A DNA stretch of 64,000 nt from Microbacterium sp. MAH-37 (GCF_009758255.1 NZ_WSEN01000007.1:265312-329311); one strand, 5' to 3'. Positions 15,607-28,705 are shown, counted from the stretch's first letter. Notes: a model not told the origin generated them from the letters alone. Translations and numbers: made by a program.

Positions 15607-17814
15607 TCAGCTGAACGTGGCCGCCGGCACATGGGGATCGGCCTGGTACCGCAGCCAGATCGTCGAGAGCGCGGGCAGTGTGATCGTGGCGACCGGCACC
15701 GCGTCCTCTCCCACGGGGTGCGCTGTGACCAGCCCGAGGTTGCCGCCTCCTGAGCCGCCGAACTCCGCGGCATCCGTGTTGAGCACTTCGAGCCAGACGC
15801 CCTTGAGCGGCAGATCCAGGCGATAACCCGTGCGCTGGACGCCGGCGAAGTTGCTGATCACGACCAGACGACCTCCGTGGGCGTCGCGTCGCTCGAAGGC
15901 GATCACGCTCGGATCCCAGCTCGGCGCACCGAGCCTGGTGAATGACGATCCCTCGTTGTCGCGCTCCCACAGCGGCGCCTGAGCGCGGTAGGTGCGGTTC
16001 AGCTCACCGACGAACCCCTGCAGCTGCTGGTGCGCCGGCTGGTCGAGCAGCCACCAGTCCAGCTCACGATCAGGCGACCACTCGCCGATCTGCCCGAACT
16101 CCTGGCCCATGAACAGCAGCTTCTTGCCCGGGTGCCCCCACATGTACGCAAGGTAGGCGCGCACGTTGGCCAGCTTGTGCGCGTGATCCCCGGGCATCCG
16201 CGACACCAGCGTGCCCTTGCCGTGCACGACCTCGTCGTGACTGATCGGCAGCACGTAGTTCTCGCCGAAGGCGTACACGAACGAGAACGTCATCTCGCCC
16301 TCATGGTGCGATCGGTGGATCGGATCCCGCTTCATGTACTCCAGCGAGTCGTTCATCCAGCCCATGTTCCATTTGAATCCGAACCCGAGTCCCGCGGCTG
16401 TCGTGGGCGCGGTGACACCAGGGAACGCGGTGGACTCCTCCGCGATCATCACGATGCCGGGGAAACTGCGATAGGCGGTCGCGTTGACCTCCTGCAGGAA
16501 GCGGATCGCCTCGAGGTTCTCCCTGCCGCCGTGGACGTTCGGCTCCCACTCGCCGTCCCGTCGCGAGTAGTCCAGGTAGAGCATGGAGGCCACGGCGTCG
16601 ACCCGCAGGCCGTCGATGTGGAACTCGGACAACCAGTACAGCGCGTTGGCGACGAGGAACCCGCGCACCTCGTTGCGCCCGTAGTCGAAGATCAGCGTGC
16701 CCCAGTCCTGATGCTCGCCGCGGCGCGGATCCGGATGCTCGTAGAGCGGTCTGCCGTCGAAGCGGGCGAGCGCGAAGTCGTCCTTCGGGAAGTGCCCAGG
16801 CACCCAGTCCAGGATCACGCCGATGCCCGCCTGGTGCAGCTGATCGATGAGATAGCGCAGGTCGTCCGGGGTGCCGTACCTGCTGGTGGGCGCGTAGTAG
16901 CCGGTGACCTGGTACCCCCAGGACCCGCCGAACGGATGCTCCGCGACAGGCATCAGCTCGACATGCGTGAAACCGGTGGTGGTGACGTGCTCGATGAGGG
17001 GTTGCGCGACGTCGCGGTAGCTCATCCCGCCGCGCCACGATCCGAGATGCACCTCGTAGACCGACATCGGCTGGGCGACGGCGTGCGTCGCCGCACGACG
17101 GGTCATCCAGGCGCCGTCGGCCCAGGTGTACGCATCGAGAGTGACCACAGACGCCGTCGCGGGAGGAACCTCCGCGGCCTGCGCCATCGGGTCGGCCTTG
17201 AAGATCCAGCGGCCGTCCGGTGTGAGCAGCTGGAACTTGTAGGTCGCCCCGACGGCCACGTCCGGGATGAAGAGCTCCCAGACCCCGCTCGAGCCCATAG
17301 AGCGCATGGCGTGGCCCTCGCCGTTCCAGCCGTTGAAGTCGCCCGTCACGCGCACGGCCTGCGCGTTCGGCGCCCAGACAGCGAAGTCGACCCCGGTCTC
17401 GCCGTCGAGGATACGGGGGTGCGCTCCCAGTGCCTCCCAGAGCCGCTCGTGGCGCCCCTCGCCGATCAGGTGCAGATCGACCTCGCCGAGTGCCGGCGGG
17501 TGCCGGTAAGGGTCTCCGCTGAGGTCCTCGTCCCGGCCCTCGTAGACGGTCGCGATCCGGTAGGCGACCGGTGGTCCGTCGTGGCTGCCCTCCCAGATGC
17601 CGTGCACGACATGACCGAGCTCCAGCCGGCTGCCGTCGGCGAACACCGCCGAGACCGACTCGGCGAGCGGACGGCGCACCCGGATCACAGTCGTGGTCCT
17701 GCCCACGGCATCCGTGCTCGGATGGGACCCGAGCACCGAGTGCGGGTCGTGGTGCGCGCCGTGCGCGATGCTCTCCCACGCGGCAGAGACGGAGACGTCC
17801 TCGACGTAGCTCAT
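15607..17814 (-). CDS. glgB: 1,4-alpha-glucan branching enzyme
   Basis: 735 aa, typical GH13 length. Introduces alpha-1,6 branches into glycogen or alpha-glucan. An N-terminal CBM48 is seen before residue 220 (GVDFAVWAPNAQAVRVTGDF). The catalytic barrel carries the nucleophile Asp in GLRVDAVASM, the acid Glu in IAEESTAFPG and the HDEVVHGKGT motif. Its ATG overlaps the glgE stop, so the two are co-translated. With GlgE it builds branched alpha-glucan. Confidence 0.97.
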   Translation of the reverse strand: MSYVEDVSVSAAWESIAHGAHHDPHSVLGSHPSTDAVGRTTTVIRVRRPLAESVSAVFADGSRLELGHVVHGIWEGSHDGPPVAYRIATVYEGRDEDLSGDPYRHPPALGEVDLHLIGEGRHERLWEALGAHPRILDGETGVDFAVWAPNAQAVRVTGDFNGWNGEGHAMRSMGSSGVWELFIPDVAVGATYKFQLLTPDGRWIFKADPMAQAAEVPPATASVVTLDAYTWADGAWMTRRAATHAVAQPMSVYEVHLGSWRGGMSYRDVAQPLIEHVTTTGFTHVELMPVAEHPFGGSWGYQVTGYYAPTSRYGTPDDLRYLIDQLHQAGIGVILDWVPGHFPKDDFALARFDGRPLYEHPDPRRGEHQDWGTLIFDYGRNEVRGFLVANALYWLSEFHIDGLRVDAVASMLYLDYSRRDGEWEPNVHGGRENLEAIRFLQEVNATAYRSFPGIVMIAEESTAFPGVTAPTTAAGLGFGFKWNMGWMNDSLEYMKRDPIHRSHHEGEMTFSFVYAFGENYVLPISHDEVVHGKGTLVSRMPGDHAHKLANVRAYLAYMWGHPGKKLLFMGQEFGQIGEWSPDRELDWWLLDQPAHQQLQGFVGELNRTYRAQAPLWERDNEGSSFTRLGAPSWDPSVIAFERRDAHGGRLVVISNFAGVQRTGYRLDLPLKGVWLEVLNTDAAEFGGSGGGNLGLVTAHPVGEDAVPVATITLPALSTIWLRYQADPHVPAATFS

Positions 17815-19886
17815 GATCGCTCCTTCACCCTCAGGATGTGCACCGGCTCGGCGAAGGCGTCGAGCCGCACGTAGTCGTGGTCGGTCCAGGTCCAGACCGC
17901 GCCGGTGAGCAGATCCTCGACTTCGAACGGGTCGCCGGGCGTGACGCCCCAGAGCGTGGTGTCGAGGTGCACGGTGGTCTCGCGCACGGAGTGCGGATCG
18001 ACGTTGGCGACGACGATGATCGTGTCGTCGGATCCGGTGCCGGTGAAGGCGGCGTCGAGGTGCTTGGAGTACACCAGGATCGCGTCGTCGTCGCTCCAGT
18101 GGAACGAGATGTTGCGCAGCTGACGCAACGCCGGATGCTCGCGGCGCAGGGCGTTCAGGCGGCGCAGAAGCGGGGCCAGTGAGTCGCCGCGCTGCTCGGC
18201 GCCCGCCCAGTCCCGTAGCTTGTACTCGTACTTCTCGTTGTCGATGTTCTCCTCGGAGCCGGGGCGGGCCACGTTCTCGAACAGCTCGTACCCGGCGTAC
18301 ACGCCGAACAGCGGCGCGGCCGTCGCGGCGATGCAGGCGCGGATGCGGTAGGCCGCGCGCCCCCCGTACTGCAGGTATTCGGTGAGGATGTCAGGGGTGT
18401 TCACGAAGAGGTTCGGACGCATGTAGTCCGCGGTGGTCGTGGACACCGATGTGAGGAATTCCTCGAGCTCGGCCTTGGTGTTGCGCCAGGTGAAGTAGGA
18501 GTAGCTCTGCTGGAACCCCGCGGCGGCGAGTCCCCGCATCGGTGCCGGGCGGGTGAACGCCTCGGCGAGGAACACGATGTCGGGGTGGGCGGCGTTCACG
18601 GTGCCGATCAGCCATTCCCAGAACCGCAGCGGCTTGGTGTGCGGATTGTCGACGCGGAAGATGCGCACGCCCTGCGCGATCCAGTGCTCCACGACGCGCA
18701 GCACCTCGGCGTAGAGACCCTCCGGGTCGTTGTCGAAGTTCAGCGGATAGATGTCCTGGTACTTCTTGGGCGGATTCTCGGCGTACGCGATGGTGCCGTC
18801 GGGCAGCGTCGTGAACCACTCGGGGTGGGCATCGACCCAGGGATGGTCCGGAGATGCCTGCAGCGCGAGGTCGAGGGCCACCTCGATACCGGCCTTGTTC
18901 GCGGCGCGCACGAAGGCGCGGAAGTCGGCGAGGGTGCCGAGGTCGGGATGCACGGCGTCGTGCCCGCCCGCCGCGGAGCCGATCGCCCAGGGCGAGCCCG
19001 GGTCGTCGGGGCCTGCGACGAGCGTGTTGTTCGGACCCTTGCGGTGCGTGCGTCCGATCGGATGGATCGGCGGCAGGTACAGCACGTCGAAGCCCATGTC
19101 GGCGATGGCGGGCAGGCGCTTCATCGCGGAGCGGAACGTGCCGCTGACGATGCTGCCGTCCTTACGGCGCTTCGCGCCCTCGGAGCGCGGGAAGAACTCG
19201 TACCAGGCGCCGCACCCGGCGGCGGTGCGCTCCACCAGGAGCGTGCCCCAGGCCGTCGCGGAGGCGAGCGTGACGAGCGGTCGATCGGCGAAGAAGTCCG
19301 TCAGCGCGGCATCGGTCGCGACGGACACGAGGGTGCCGGCATCCGCGCCCTTCAGGCGCTTCGCAGCAGCGTTGAGCGCGCGGCGCTCGCCGACGGCTCG
19401 ATCCTGCTCGCCGGCGGCGCGGGCGAGCAGTTGCGCGCCTGCGATGCTCATGACCTCGAGATCGACGCCGGCCTCCGCCTTCACCTCGGCGGCATGCGCC
19501 CAGGTGGCGAAGTCGTCGGAGAACCCTTCGAACCGGAAGGCCCAGGTGCCGGCGGCATCCAGTGCGATCTGCGTCTGCCAGCCGTCGGTGCCGTCGTTCT
19601 GCGGGCTCAGCCGGTGCAGGCTCTCCTCGCCGCCGGGGGAGCGCAGCCGCACGTGCGTGCCGATGAGATCATGCCCCTCGCGGAATGCGACGACGCGGAA
19701 CGGGACCACCTCGCCGGCGAAGGCCTTCGGCGAGAAGCCGCCCGGAGCCGTCGGCGACGGGTCGGCGAGCGGTATGCGTCCGAGCAAGGTGCCCGGCGCG
19801 GCTTCCTCCTGCTCTGCGGCGGGCCGCACGGGGATCTGTGCGGGGCTTCGGAGCACCGCCGGATTCGAGACAGAACGAGCAGCCAC
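17811..19886 (-). CDS. glgE: Alpha-1,4-glucan:maltose-1-phosphate maltosyltransferase
   Basis: 691 aa. Extends alpha-1,4-glucans with maltose-1-phosphate (GH13_3). The N-terminal DUF3416-type domain precedes the barrel. The nucleophile Asp lies in FRVDNPHTKPLRFWEW and the catalytic Glu in FLAEAFTRPAPM; YLPPIHPIGRTHRKGPNN is a family hallmark. The GTG start at 19886 is six bases after TACATT (19893-19898). No treS or maltokinase gene is visible nearby to supply the maltose-1-phosphate. Confidence 0.96.
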   Translation of the reverse strand: MAARSVSNPAVLRSPAQIPVRPAAEQEEAAPGTLLGRIPLADPSPTAPGGFSPKAFAGEVVPFRVVAFREGHDLIGTHVRLRSPGGEESLHRLSPQNDGTDGWQTQIALDAAGTWAFRFEGFSDDFATWAHAAEVKAEAGVDLEVMSIAGAQLLARAAGEQDRAVGERRALNAAAKRLKGADAGTLVSVATDAALTDFFADRPLVTLASATAWGTLLVERTAAGCGAWYEFFPRSEGAKRRKDGSIVSGTFRSAMKRLPAIADMGFDVLYLPPIHPIGRTHRKGPNNTLVAGPDDPGSPWAIGSAAGGHDAVHPDLGTLADFRAFVRAANKAGIEVALDLALQASPDHPWVDAHPEWFTTLPDGTIAYAENPPKKYQDIYPLNFDNDPEGLYAEVLRVVEHWIAQGVRIFRVDNPHTKPLRFWEWLIGTVNAAHPDIVFLAEAFTRPAPMRGLAAAGFQQSYSYFTWRNTKAELEEFLTSVSTTTADYMRPNLFVNTPDILTEYLQYGGRAAYRIRACIAATAAPLFGVYAGYELFENVARPGSEENIDNEKYEYKLRDWAGAEQRGDSLAPLLRRLNALRREHPALRQLRNISFHWSDDDAILVYSKHLDAAFTGTGSDDTIIVVANVDPHSVRETTVHLDTTLWGVTPGDPFEVEDLLTGAVWTWTDHDYVRLDAFAEPVHILRVKERS

Positions 19887-19892
19887 ACCTTG

Positions 19893-19898
19893 AATGTA
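19893..19898 (-). promoter_or_regulatory. -10 element, leaderless glgE
   Basis: TACATT on the minus strand, six bases before the glgE GTG. It gives glgE-glgB a promoter separate from glgX. Confidence 0.55.
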
Positions 19899-19964
19899 CC
19901 GCGCACCATGGAAAGCGGGTAGCTTGCGGGATTCGCGTGGCGAAGGGCGTCCGAACGGACCCCG

Positions 19965-22034
19965 TCACTCGATCCGGAAGAGCTGCATCGACGTCCCGAG
20001 GACGGGCAGCACGTCGCCGGGTGCGTAGCTTCGGAGGGCGCCGTCAGGGCGTTCGTCCGCGCTCGACCAGAGCGACACGAACGCGGTCGCGCCCTCGATC
20101 GACTCGGGCAGGCGCACGTCGATCGGCGCCTCCGTGCCGTGCACGATGAGCAGGATGCGGTTGAACGCCTCCTTGTCAGGTGTCGACGCGGCGACGTACT
20201 GAAGGGTTCGGTGACTCGGGTCGTTCCACTGCTCGAGCGACATGGTCTCGCCGTCCTGGCCGTACCAGTTCATGACCGACGCATTCGGCACGTGCTCACC
20301 CAGCCGGGCGTAGCGCGCGGGACGGAGTGCCGGGTTCTCGGCGCGGAGCCGGGTGAGCAGGGCGACATGCTCGCGCAGGTCCTGCTGCCAGGGCTCGTGG
20401 TCCCAGCTCAGCCAGGTCAGGGCGGAGTCGTGGCAGTACGCGTTGTTGTTGCCGCGCTGGGTGCGGCCGAACTCGTCCCCGGCGGTGATCATCGGGATGC
20501 CGGCCGAGAGCAGCAGCGTGCCCAGCAGGTTGCGCATCGCCTTGCGGCGCGAGGCGAGGATGGACGGATCGTCGGTGGGGCCCTCAGCTCCGTGGTTGAA
20601 GGACCGGTTCATGTCGGCGCCGTCGTGGTTGTTCTCGCCGTTCGCCTCGTTGTGCTTTACGTCGTAGGACACCAGGTCGTGCAGGGTGAACCCGTCGTGC
20701 GCGGTGACGAAGTTGATGCTGGCGAGCGGTCCGCGCTCCTCGCTGTAGGTGTTCGCGGAGCCGGCGAGCCGATTGGCGAAGCCTCCGATGCCGACCGGAG
20801 TGGAGGCGCGGCGGGCGTAGTCGATGTCGCTGAGCCAGAAGTTGCGGGCGCGGTCGCGGTAACGATCGTTCCACTCGCTCCAGCCGGCCGGGAAGTTGCC
20901 GGTCTGCCATCCGCCCATCCCGACGTCCCAGGGCTCGGCGATGAGCTTGACGCCCTGCAGCGCAGGATCGTCGGCGATCGCCTGCAGCAGCGGGTGCTCG
21001 CGGGTGTACTCGTGATTCGCGTCGCGGCCGAGCGCGGCGGCCAGGTCGAAGCGGAAGCCGTCGATCTGCATCTCCTGCGCCCAGTACCGCAGCGAATCGA
21101 GCACGAGCCGCGCTGCGGCCTCCGTCGCCGTGTTCACGGTGTTGCCGACGCCGGTGGTGTCGATGTAGGCGCCGTCGGCCGTCTGACGGTAGTAGCGGGC
21201 GTTGTCGATGCCGCGGAAGCTGGAGCGCGGGCCGCCCAGACCCTCTTCGCTGGTGTGGTTGTAGACGACGTCGAGAATGACCTCGAGGCCGGCCTCGTGC
21301 AGCAGCCGCACCATGCCCTTGAACTCCGCGAGCACCGCCTCTGGGCCCTCTTTGCGGGACTCCTCGGTGGCGTACGCGGTGTGCGGCGTGAAGAAGCTCA
21401 GGGTGTTGTAGCCCCAGTAGTTCGTGAGGCCCTTCTCGAGCAGGCGCGGCTCCGGCACGAACGCGTGCACGGGGAGGAGCTCGATCGCCGTGACTCCGAG
21501 CGACTGGAAGTACTCGATCATCGCAGGGTGCGCGAGTCCGGCATACGTGCCGTGCAGTGCGGGCGGCACGCCGGGATGCCGCTTGGTCATGCCTTTGAGG
21601 TGGCCCTCGTAGATCACGGTGCGATCGAGCGGGGTGTTCGGCTTCGGCACGCCGCCCCAGTCGAACCCGTCGGCGATGACGACGGAGCGCCATTCCTCGT
21701 AGCCGTCGCCCTGTGCGAGCCCTCGCGAGTACGGGTCCAGGAGCAGCGTCTCGGAGTTGAAGGTGTTGCCGGGGCCGTGCGGGCCGTCGACGCGGATCGC
21801 GTAGCGCACACCGGGCTGCAGGAGGTCGGTGGTGACCTCCCAGACGCCGCCGGGGCGGCGTTCGAGGGGCAGCTGCGCGGTCTCCCAGTCCAGGTCGGTC
21901 GCGTCGAAGATCACGAGCTCGATCGAGGAGGCGTTCTGCGACCAGATCCGGAGGGTCCCCACGTCGTCGTGGAGCCGGACGCCGAGGTCGTCGAGCGCGG
22001 CGCCGCCGAGGGGCGTGCGGGACGTCGGGAGCAT
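19965..22034 (-). CDS. glgX: Glycogen debranching enzyme
   Basis: 689 aa. Hydrolyses alpha-1,6 branches of glycogen (isoamylase-type GH13_11). It has an N-terminal CBM48 (GTLRIWSQNASSIELVIFDA), the nucleophile Asp in DGFRFDLAAALGRD, and the signatures TAHDGFTLHDLVSYDVKHN and AGDEFGRTQRGNNNAYC. The ATG at 22034 is six bases after TAGGCT. It is 78 nt upstream of glgE on the same strand but has its own and a downstream promoter. Confidence 0.96.
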   Translation of the reverse strand: MLPTSRTPLGGAALDDLGVRLHDDVGTLRIWSQNASSIELVIFDATDLDWETAQLPLERRPGGVWEVTTDLLQPGVRYAIRVDGPHGPGNTFNSETLLLDPYSRGLAQGDGYEEWRSVVIADGFDWGGVPKPNTPLDRTVIYEGHLKGMTKRHPGVPPALHGTYAGLAHPAMIEYFQSLGVTAIELLPVHAFVPEPRLLEKGLTNYWGYNTLSFFTPHTAYATEESRKEGPEAVLAEFKGMVRLLHEAGLEVILDVVYNHTSEEGLGGPRSSFRGIDNARYYRQTADGAYIDTTGVGNTVNTATEAAARLVLDSLRYWAQEMQIDGFRFDLAAALGRDANHEYTREHPLLQAIADDPALQGVKLIAEPWDVGMGGWQTGNFPAGWSEWNDRYRDRARNFWLSDIDYARRASTPVGIGGFANRLAGSANTYSEERGPLASINFVTAHDGFTLHDLVSYDVKHNEANGENNHDGADMNRSFNHGAEGPTDDPSILASRRKAMRNLLGTLLLSAGIPMITAGDEFGRTQRGNNNAYCHDSALTWLSWDHEPWQQDLREHVALLTRLRAENPALRPARYARLGEHVPNASVMNWYGQDGETMSLEQWNDPSHRTLQYVAASTPDKEAFNRILLIVHGTEAPIDVRLPESIEGATAFVSLWSSADERPDGALRSYAPGDVLPVLGTSMQLFRIE

Positions 22035-22040
22035 GGAGAC

Positions 22041-22046
22041 AGCCTA
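22041..22046 (-). promoter_or_regulatory. -10 element, leaderless glgX
   Basis: TAGGCT on the minus strand, six bases before the glgX ATG, in the divergent gap shared with the cysteine desulfurase gene. Confidence 0.55.
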
Positions 22047-22138
22047 GATGCCACAGCGGCCTCGCGATGAATCCGGATACCGGGTCGCGTGACCCCCGGT
22101 CTCGCCCGTTCCAGGCGTACGGCTGGGAGGATGGACTC

Positions 22139-23314
22139 ATGCGCTTCTATCTCGACCACGCCGCCACCGCGCCGCTGCGCGCTGAGGCGCGGGATGCCTG
22201 GCTCGAGGCATCCGCTGTCGTGGGGAACGCGTCGTCCACTCACGGTGCGGGACAGGATGCGCGACGGCTGCTGGAGGAGTCGCGCGAGCGCGCCGCGGCC
22301 GTGCTGGGCTGCGACCCGATCGAGGTGGTGTTCACCTCGGGCGGGACGGAGTCGATCAACACGGCGCTGCACGGGTTGTGGGCCTCACGAGCTGAGGGTA
22401 CGGATGCGATCGTGCTGCCGGACGGCGAGCACCACGCGACGATGGACACCGCGGCCGCGCTGGCGGCTGCCGGTGCCGGTGTCCGCGCGGTGCCGCTGGA
22501 TGCGGTCGGGCGGATCCCTGTCAGTTCCTTCGCGGAAGCGTTGCCGGGTGCCGCACTGGCCACGGCCCTCGCGGCGAACAACGAGGTCGGCACGATCAAC
22601 GACGGTGCTGCGCTTTCGACCGCCGCAGCGGATGCCGGAGTGCCGCTGCACCTGGACGCCGTGGCCGCCTGGGGACACGTACCTCTCTCGTTCCGCGAGC
22701 TGCGCGGAGAGGTTGCTGCCGGCGTAGGGCTCGTCGCCATGACGGTCGCCGGGCACAAGCTCGGTGCCCCGGTCGGTATCGGCGCGCTCGTCGTGGCGCG
22801 CACGGCGCGCATGACTCCGCTGCTGCACGGCGGCGCTCAGCAGCGCGGGCTGCGCGCCGGCACACAGGATGTCGCGGGCGCGGCGGCCTTCGCCGTCGCG
22901 CTGGAGATGGCGGAGGCTGAGCGCGGAGCGGAGACGGCGCGCCTGATCGCGTTGCGCGATCGTCTGATATCCGGCATCCGTGTGGCCGTGCCGCAGGCCG
23001 AGCTCCTCGGCGATCCCGTGGAGCGACTACCCGGCAACGCGCACCTGCTGTTCCCCGGGGCGGTGGGCGAGAGCCTGCTGTTCCTGCTCGACATGGCCGG
23101 TGTCGCGGCATCCACGGGCTCCGCCTGCCAGGCCGGGGTCGCGGAACCGTCGCACGTGGTCATGGCGCTGGGACGGAGCGAGCAGGACGCCCGGGGCGTG
23201 CTGCGCTTCACACTCGGACGCACCTCGACCGATGCCGACGTCGACGCCGTGCTCGCGACGATCGGTGATGCCTATGCGCGGGCGTCAGGCACCTCTCCAG
23301 CCACCCGCTCGTAG
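22139..23314 (+). CDS. Cysteine desulfurase (NifS/IscS-like, class V aminotransferase)
   Basis: 391 aa. PLP enzyme that removes sulfur from cysteine. [14 protein letters not shown] is the typical N-terminus, with GGTESIN for PLP contact and Lys in [13 protein letters not shown] as the PLP lysine. The active-site Cys is in [11 protein letters not shown] near residue 324. The ATG at 22139 follows GGGAGG. It lies ten bases before mnmA, so it probably supplies persulfide for tRNA 2-thiouridine synthesis, as in the iscS-mnmA pairs of other actinobacteria. Confidence 0.92.
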   Translation: MRFYLDHAATAPLRAEARDAWLEASAVVGNASSTHGAGQDARRLLEESRERAAAVLGCDPIEVVFTSGGTESINTALHGLWASRAEGTDAIVLPDGEHHATMDTAAALAAAGAGVRAVPLDAVGRIPVSSFAEALPGAALATALAANNEVGTINDGAALSTAAADAGVPLHLDAVAAWGHVPLSFRELRGEVAAGVGLVAMTVAGHKLGAPVGIGALVVARTARMTPLLHGGAQQRGLRAGTQDVAGAAAFAVALEMAEAERGAETARLIALRDRLISGIRVAVPQAELLGDPVERLPGNAHLLFPGAVGESLLFLLDMAGVAASTGSACQAGVAEPSHVVMALGRSEQDARGVLRFTLGRTSTDADVDAVLATIGDAYARASGTSPATRS

Positions 23315-23317
23315 ACT
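23312..23317 (+). promoter_or_regulatory. -10 element, leaderless mnmA
   Basis: TAGACT overlaps the desulfurase stop codon and ends seven bases before the mnmA ATG at 23325. Confidence 0.6.
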
Positions 23318-23324
23318 GGAACCC

Positions 23325-24422
23325 ATGCGTATTCTGGCGGCGATGAGCGGAGGGGTCGACTCCGCGGTGGCGGCGGCCCGCGCGGTGGAGGCCGGCCACG
23401 ACGTGGTCGGCGTGCACCTGGCGCTCTCCCGCGCCGGTGGCACGCTGCGCACCGGCAGCCGAGGATGCTGCACGATCGAGGACGCGATGGATGCCCGGCG
23501 CGCCGCCGATCTGCTCGGCATCCCGTTCTACGTCTGGGACTTCTCCGAGCGCTTCCGCGACGACGTGATCGAGGACTTCATCTCGGAGTACAAGGCCGGG
23601 CGCACTCCGAACCCCTGCCTGCGGTGCAACGAGAAGATCAAGTTCGCGGCCCTGCTGGAGCGGGCGATCGAGCTCGGCTTCGACGCGGTCTGCACCGGGC
23701 ACTATGCGACGCTGGTCGACGGTTCCGACGGCCTCGAACTGCACCGCGCCTCGGACAATGCGAAGGACCAGTCGTATGTGCTGGGCGTCCTGAACGCCGA
23801 GCAGCTCGCACACACCTACTTCCCGCTGGGATCCACGCCGTCGAAGGCGCTGGTGCGTGCGGAGGCCGCCGAGCGCGGTCTGAGCGTGGCGCAGAAGCCG
23901 GACAGCCACGACATCTGCTTCATCCCGGACGGAGACACCCGCGGGTGGCTGGCCGAGAAGGTCGGCGCGGAGCAGGGGTCGATTGTGGATCGTGACGGCG
24001 AAGTCGTGGGCACGCACGACGGCGCGCACGCGTTCACGGTCGGGCAGCGGAAGGGACTGCGCCTAGGCGTCCCCGCCGCGGACGGCAAGCCGAGGTTCGT
24101 GCTCGAGGTGCGACCGGTCTCGAACACAGTTGTCGTGGGTCCCAAGGAGGCGCTGGCGATCGCCGAGATCTCGGGGGAGCGGTTCTCCTGGGCGGGCGCC
24201 GCCCCCGCGGCATCCGAGTTCGACTGCGAGGTGCAGATCCGCGCCCATGCCGAGCCGGTTCCGGCGCGCGCGTTCGTGACGGATGCCGGGGTGCGGGTCG
24301 TGCCCGTCGAGCCGCTCGACGGGGTCGCGCCCGGACAGAGCGCGGTGCTCTACGTCGGGACTCGCGTACTGGGTCAGTTCACCATCGACACGACGGTGTC
24401 GGCGGTGCCGGTCGGGGCCTGA
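23325..24422 (+). CDS. mnmA: tRNA-specific 2-thiouridylase MnmA
   Basis: 365 aa. Thiolates U34 of Lys, Glu and Gln tRNAs. The N-terminal PP-loop reads [13 protein letters not shown]. The catalytic Cys pair is in [12 protein letters not shown] and [18 protein letters not shown] and GQRKGLRLG are further family motifs. An extra CC pair appears in [14 protein letters not shown]. The start is the ATG after TAGACT; upstream in-frame codons lie inside the desulfurase gene. Its 3' end overlaps the convergent phosphotransferase gene by 49 bp. Confidence 0.96.
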   Translation: MRILAAMSGGVDSAVAAARAVEAGHDVVGVHLALSRAGGTLRTGSRGCCTIEDAMDARRAADLLGIPFYVWDFSERFRDDVIEDFISEYKAGRTPNPCLRCNEKIKFAALLERAIELGFDAVCTGHYATLVDGSDGLELHRASDNAKDQSYVLGVLNAEQLAHTYFPLGSTPSKALVRAEAAERGLSVAQKPDSHDICFIPDGDTRGWLAEKVGAEQGSIVDRDGEVVGTHDGAHAFTVGQRKGLRLGVPAADGKPRFVLEVRPVSNTVVVGPKEALAIAEISGERFSWAGAAPAASEFDCEVQIRAHAEPVPARAFVTDAGVRVVPVEPLDGVAPGQSAVLYVGTRVLGQFTIDTTVSAVPVGA

Positions 24423-25267
24423 CGACCAGGGCTTCGTCGCCCGCGCTGCAGTTCTGGGGTCGCGTCGAGCATGCGCAGCACACGCCCGGCCTGTTCTTCC
24501 GTCGTTCCCGGCGGGTTGCGCAGGAAGCCGCCGTTGCCCGGCAGCAGCATGATCAGCCAGAAGATCGCCCAGAAGGTGCGCCACTCGGCGAGTCGCTCCC
24601 GCTCGGCGGTGGAGAGGCCGACCGCCCGGATGAGCGCGTCGGCGTCGTACACGCCGCGGCCTGCGAGGTGCTCCACATGATCGGCGAGCTCGAACGCCGG
24701 GTCGGAGAGGCCGCCGTCCTCGAAGTCGACGAGGCGACAGACTCTGCCGTCCCACAGCACGTTGGCGGGATTGAGGTCGGCGATGCCGAGCACGGAGAGC
24801 TCGAATGCGGGCGCCGGCGACTTCGTGAGGAACTCGCGCGCGCCGCTCAGCGCCCGCTCGACGAGTCCCGGCTCCTGCAGCGGGTTGAGGTCGTGCGGTC
24901 CGGCCGCCCAGGCGACCAGGTGCGTGCGGAGCGTTGAAGCGCCGAGGCGCCGCTCACCGAGGCCGGTCGCCGCGACGGCGGCGAACTCCACGTCGAAGAG
25001 TCGCCGTAGCGCGGCCCCCAGCGCCTCACCCTGCCGGCTGGTGAGGGGCCCGCTCCCGAGGGGCGTGCCCGGAAGACGCTCCATGACGATCACCGGGGCA
25101 CCCTCCGCCGTCTCTCGGCGGAGCGGCCGGGGCGCCAGATCCGGAGCTTGCTGGGCGAGGATGCGAAGGCACGTCCACTCCCTGTCTGGCTCGTCATCGT
25201 CCCAACTGTTGAATCGCTTCCGCACCTCGGTCTCGGAGAACGTCAGATCGTGGGTGTGCGTCGTCAC
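24374..25267 (-). CDS. APH-family phosphotransferase, atypical catalytic His
   Basis: 297 aa. Kinase fold of the aminoglycoside phosphotransferase/choline kinase type. [13 protein letters not shown] is the hinge. The catalytic loop reads [14 protein letters not shown]: the Asp and Asn of HxDxxxxN are kept but the His position is Ile/Ala. The metal site is [19 protein letters not shown] start at 25267, six bases after TACTCT (25274-25279). The substrate cannot be inferred; resistance should not be assumed. Its end overlaps mnmA tail to tail. Confidence 0.83.
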   Translation of the reverse strand: MTTHTHDLTFSETEVRKRFNSWDDDEPDREWTCLRILAQQAPDLAPRPLRRETAEGAPVIVMERLPGTPLGSGPLTSRQGEALGAALRRLFDVEFAAVAATGLGERRLGASTLRTHLVAWAAGPHDLNPLQEPGLVERALSGAREFLTKSPAPAFELSVLGIADLNPANVLWDGRVCRLVDFEDGGLSDPAFELADHVEHLAGRGVYDADALIRAVGLSTAERERLAEWRTFWAIFWLIMLLPGNGGFLRNPPGTTEEQAGRVLRMLDATPELQRGRRSPGRQAPTGTADTVVSMVN

Positions 25268-25782
25268 GCCTCCAGAGTAGGTGCAGTCCCCGGTTGAATC
25301 GCGCGGCAACGTTCAAGCGGGACGATGGAGACGTCGCCTGAGCGTGTCACCCGCACGTCGCGAGTCTTCGCATCGAAGCGGCCCATGCGCTGCCAGTGAT
25401 CGAGGACGATCCGGCCGGTCGGCGGCATGGCGAGTCCCGACAGATCAGCATCGAGGGCGAACCAGCGCAGAGTGCCCTCCGTGCAGCTCGTAGGGGCCAC
25501 GACCCCGTCGGCGAGTCGCGCGGTGAAGTAGTGCACGACCCTCGTCTCAGAACCGGTGTCCCTGGTCGCCGTGTAGCGCAGGCGGAGGTCGCGCAGGTCG
25601 GAAGAGCGCAAACCGACTTCCTCCGTGAGCTCGCGCAGCGCGGCATCCTGCGCGTACTCTTCAGGCTCGACGTGTCCACCGACGCCGACCCAGGAATCCT
25701 CGATGATGCGGGATCCCTCGCGGTGCAGGAGCAGGACGCGCTCGTCGTCGTGCAGGAACACCGTCGTCATCACTCGGGTCAC
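25264..25782 (-). CDS. Nudix hydrolase
   Basis: 172 aa. Hydrolyses nucleoside diphosphate-linked substrates. The Nudix box runs GHVEPEEYAQDAALRELTEE followed by VGL, matching GX5EX7REUXEEXGU. A C-terminal extension of about 60 residues is uncharacterised. GTG at 25782, six bases after TAGTCT. The stop overlaps the phosphotransferase GTG by four bases, so those two are likely one operon despite the second promoter. Divergent from ligA. Substrate unknown; GNAT or 8-oxo-dGTP type cannot be separated. Confidence 0.88.
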   Translation of the reverse strand: MTRVMTTVFLHDDERVLLLHREGSRIIEDSWVGVGGHVEPEEYAQDAALRELTEEVGLRSSDLRDLRLRYTATRDTGSETRVVHYFTARLADGVVAPTSCTEGTLRWFALDADLSGLAMPPTGRIVLDHWQRMGRFDAKTRDVRVTRSGDVSIVPLERCRAIQPGTAPTLEA

Positions 25783-25788
25783 CGGCTC

Positions 25789-25794
25789 AGACTA
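25789..25794 (-). promoter_or_regulatory. -10 element, leaderless Nudix gene
   Basis: TAGTCT six bases before the GTG at 25782. It shares a 63-bp divergent gap with the ligA promoter. Confidence 0.6.
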
Positions 25795-25833
25795 GTCGTC
25801 GCGACGCGCCCGGCGGATGTCGGCGGGCGCTCG

Positions 25834-28703
<2,870 letters not shown>

Positions 28704-28705
<2 letters not shown>

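Noticed and set aside
20139..22070. 643-codon plus-strand frame antisense to glgX
   Set aside because: GlgX motifs are intact on the other strand; this frame is Val/Gly/Arg-rich without family features.
24374..25267. Aminoglycoside resistance gene
   Set aside because: The fold is APH-like, but the catalytic His is replaced and nothing in context points to resistance.
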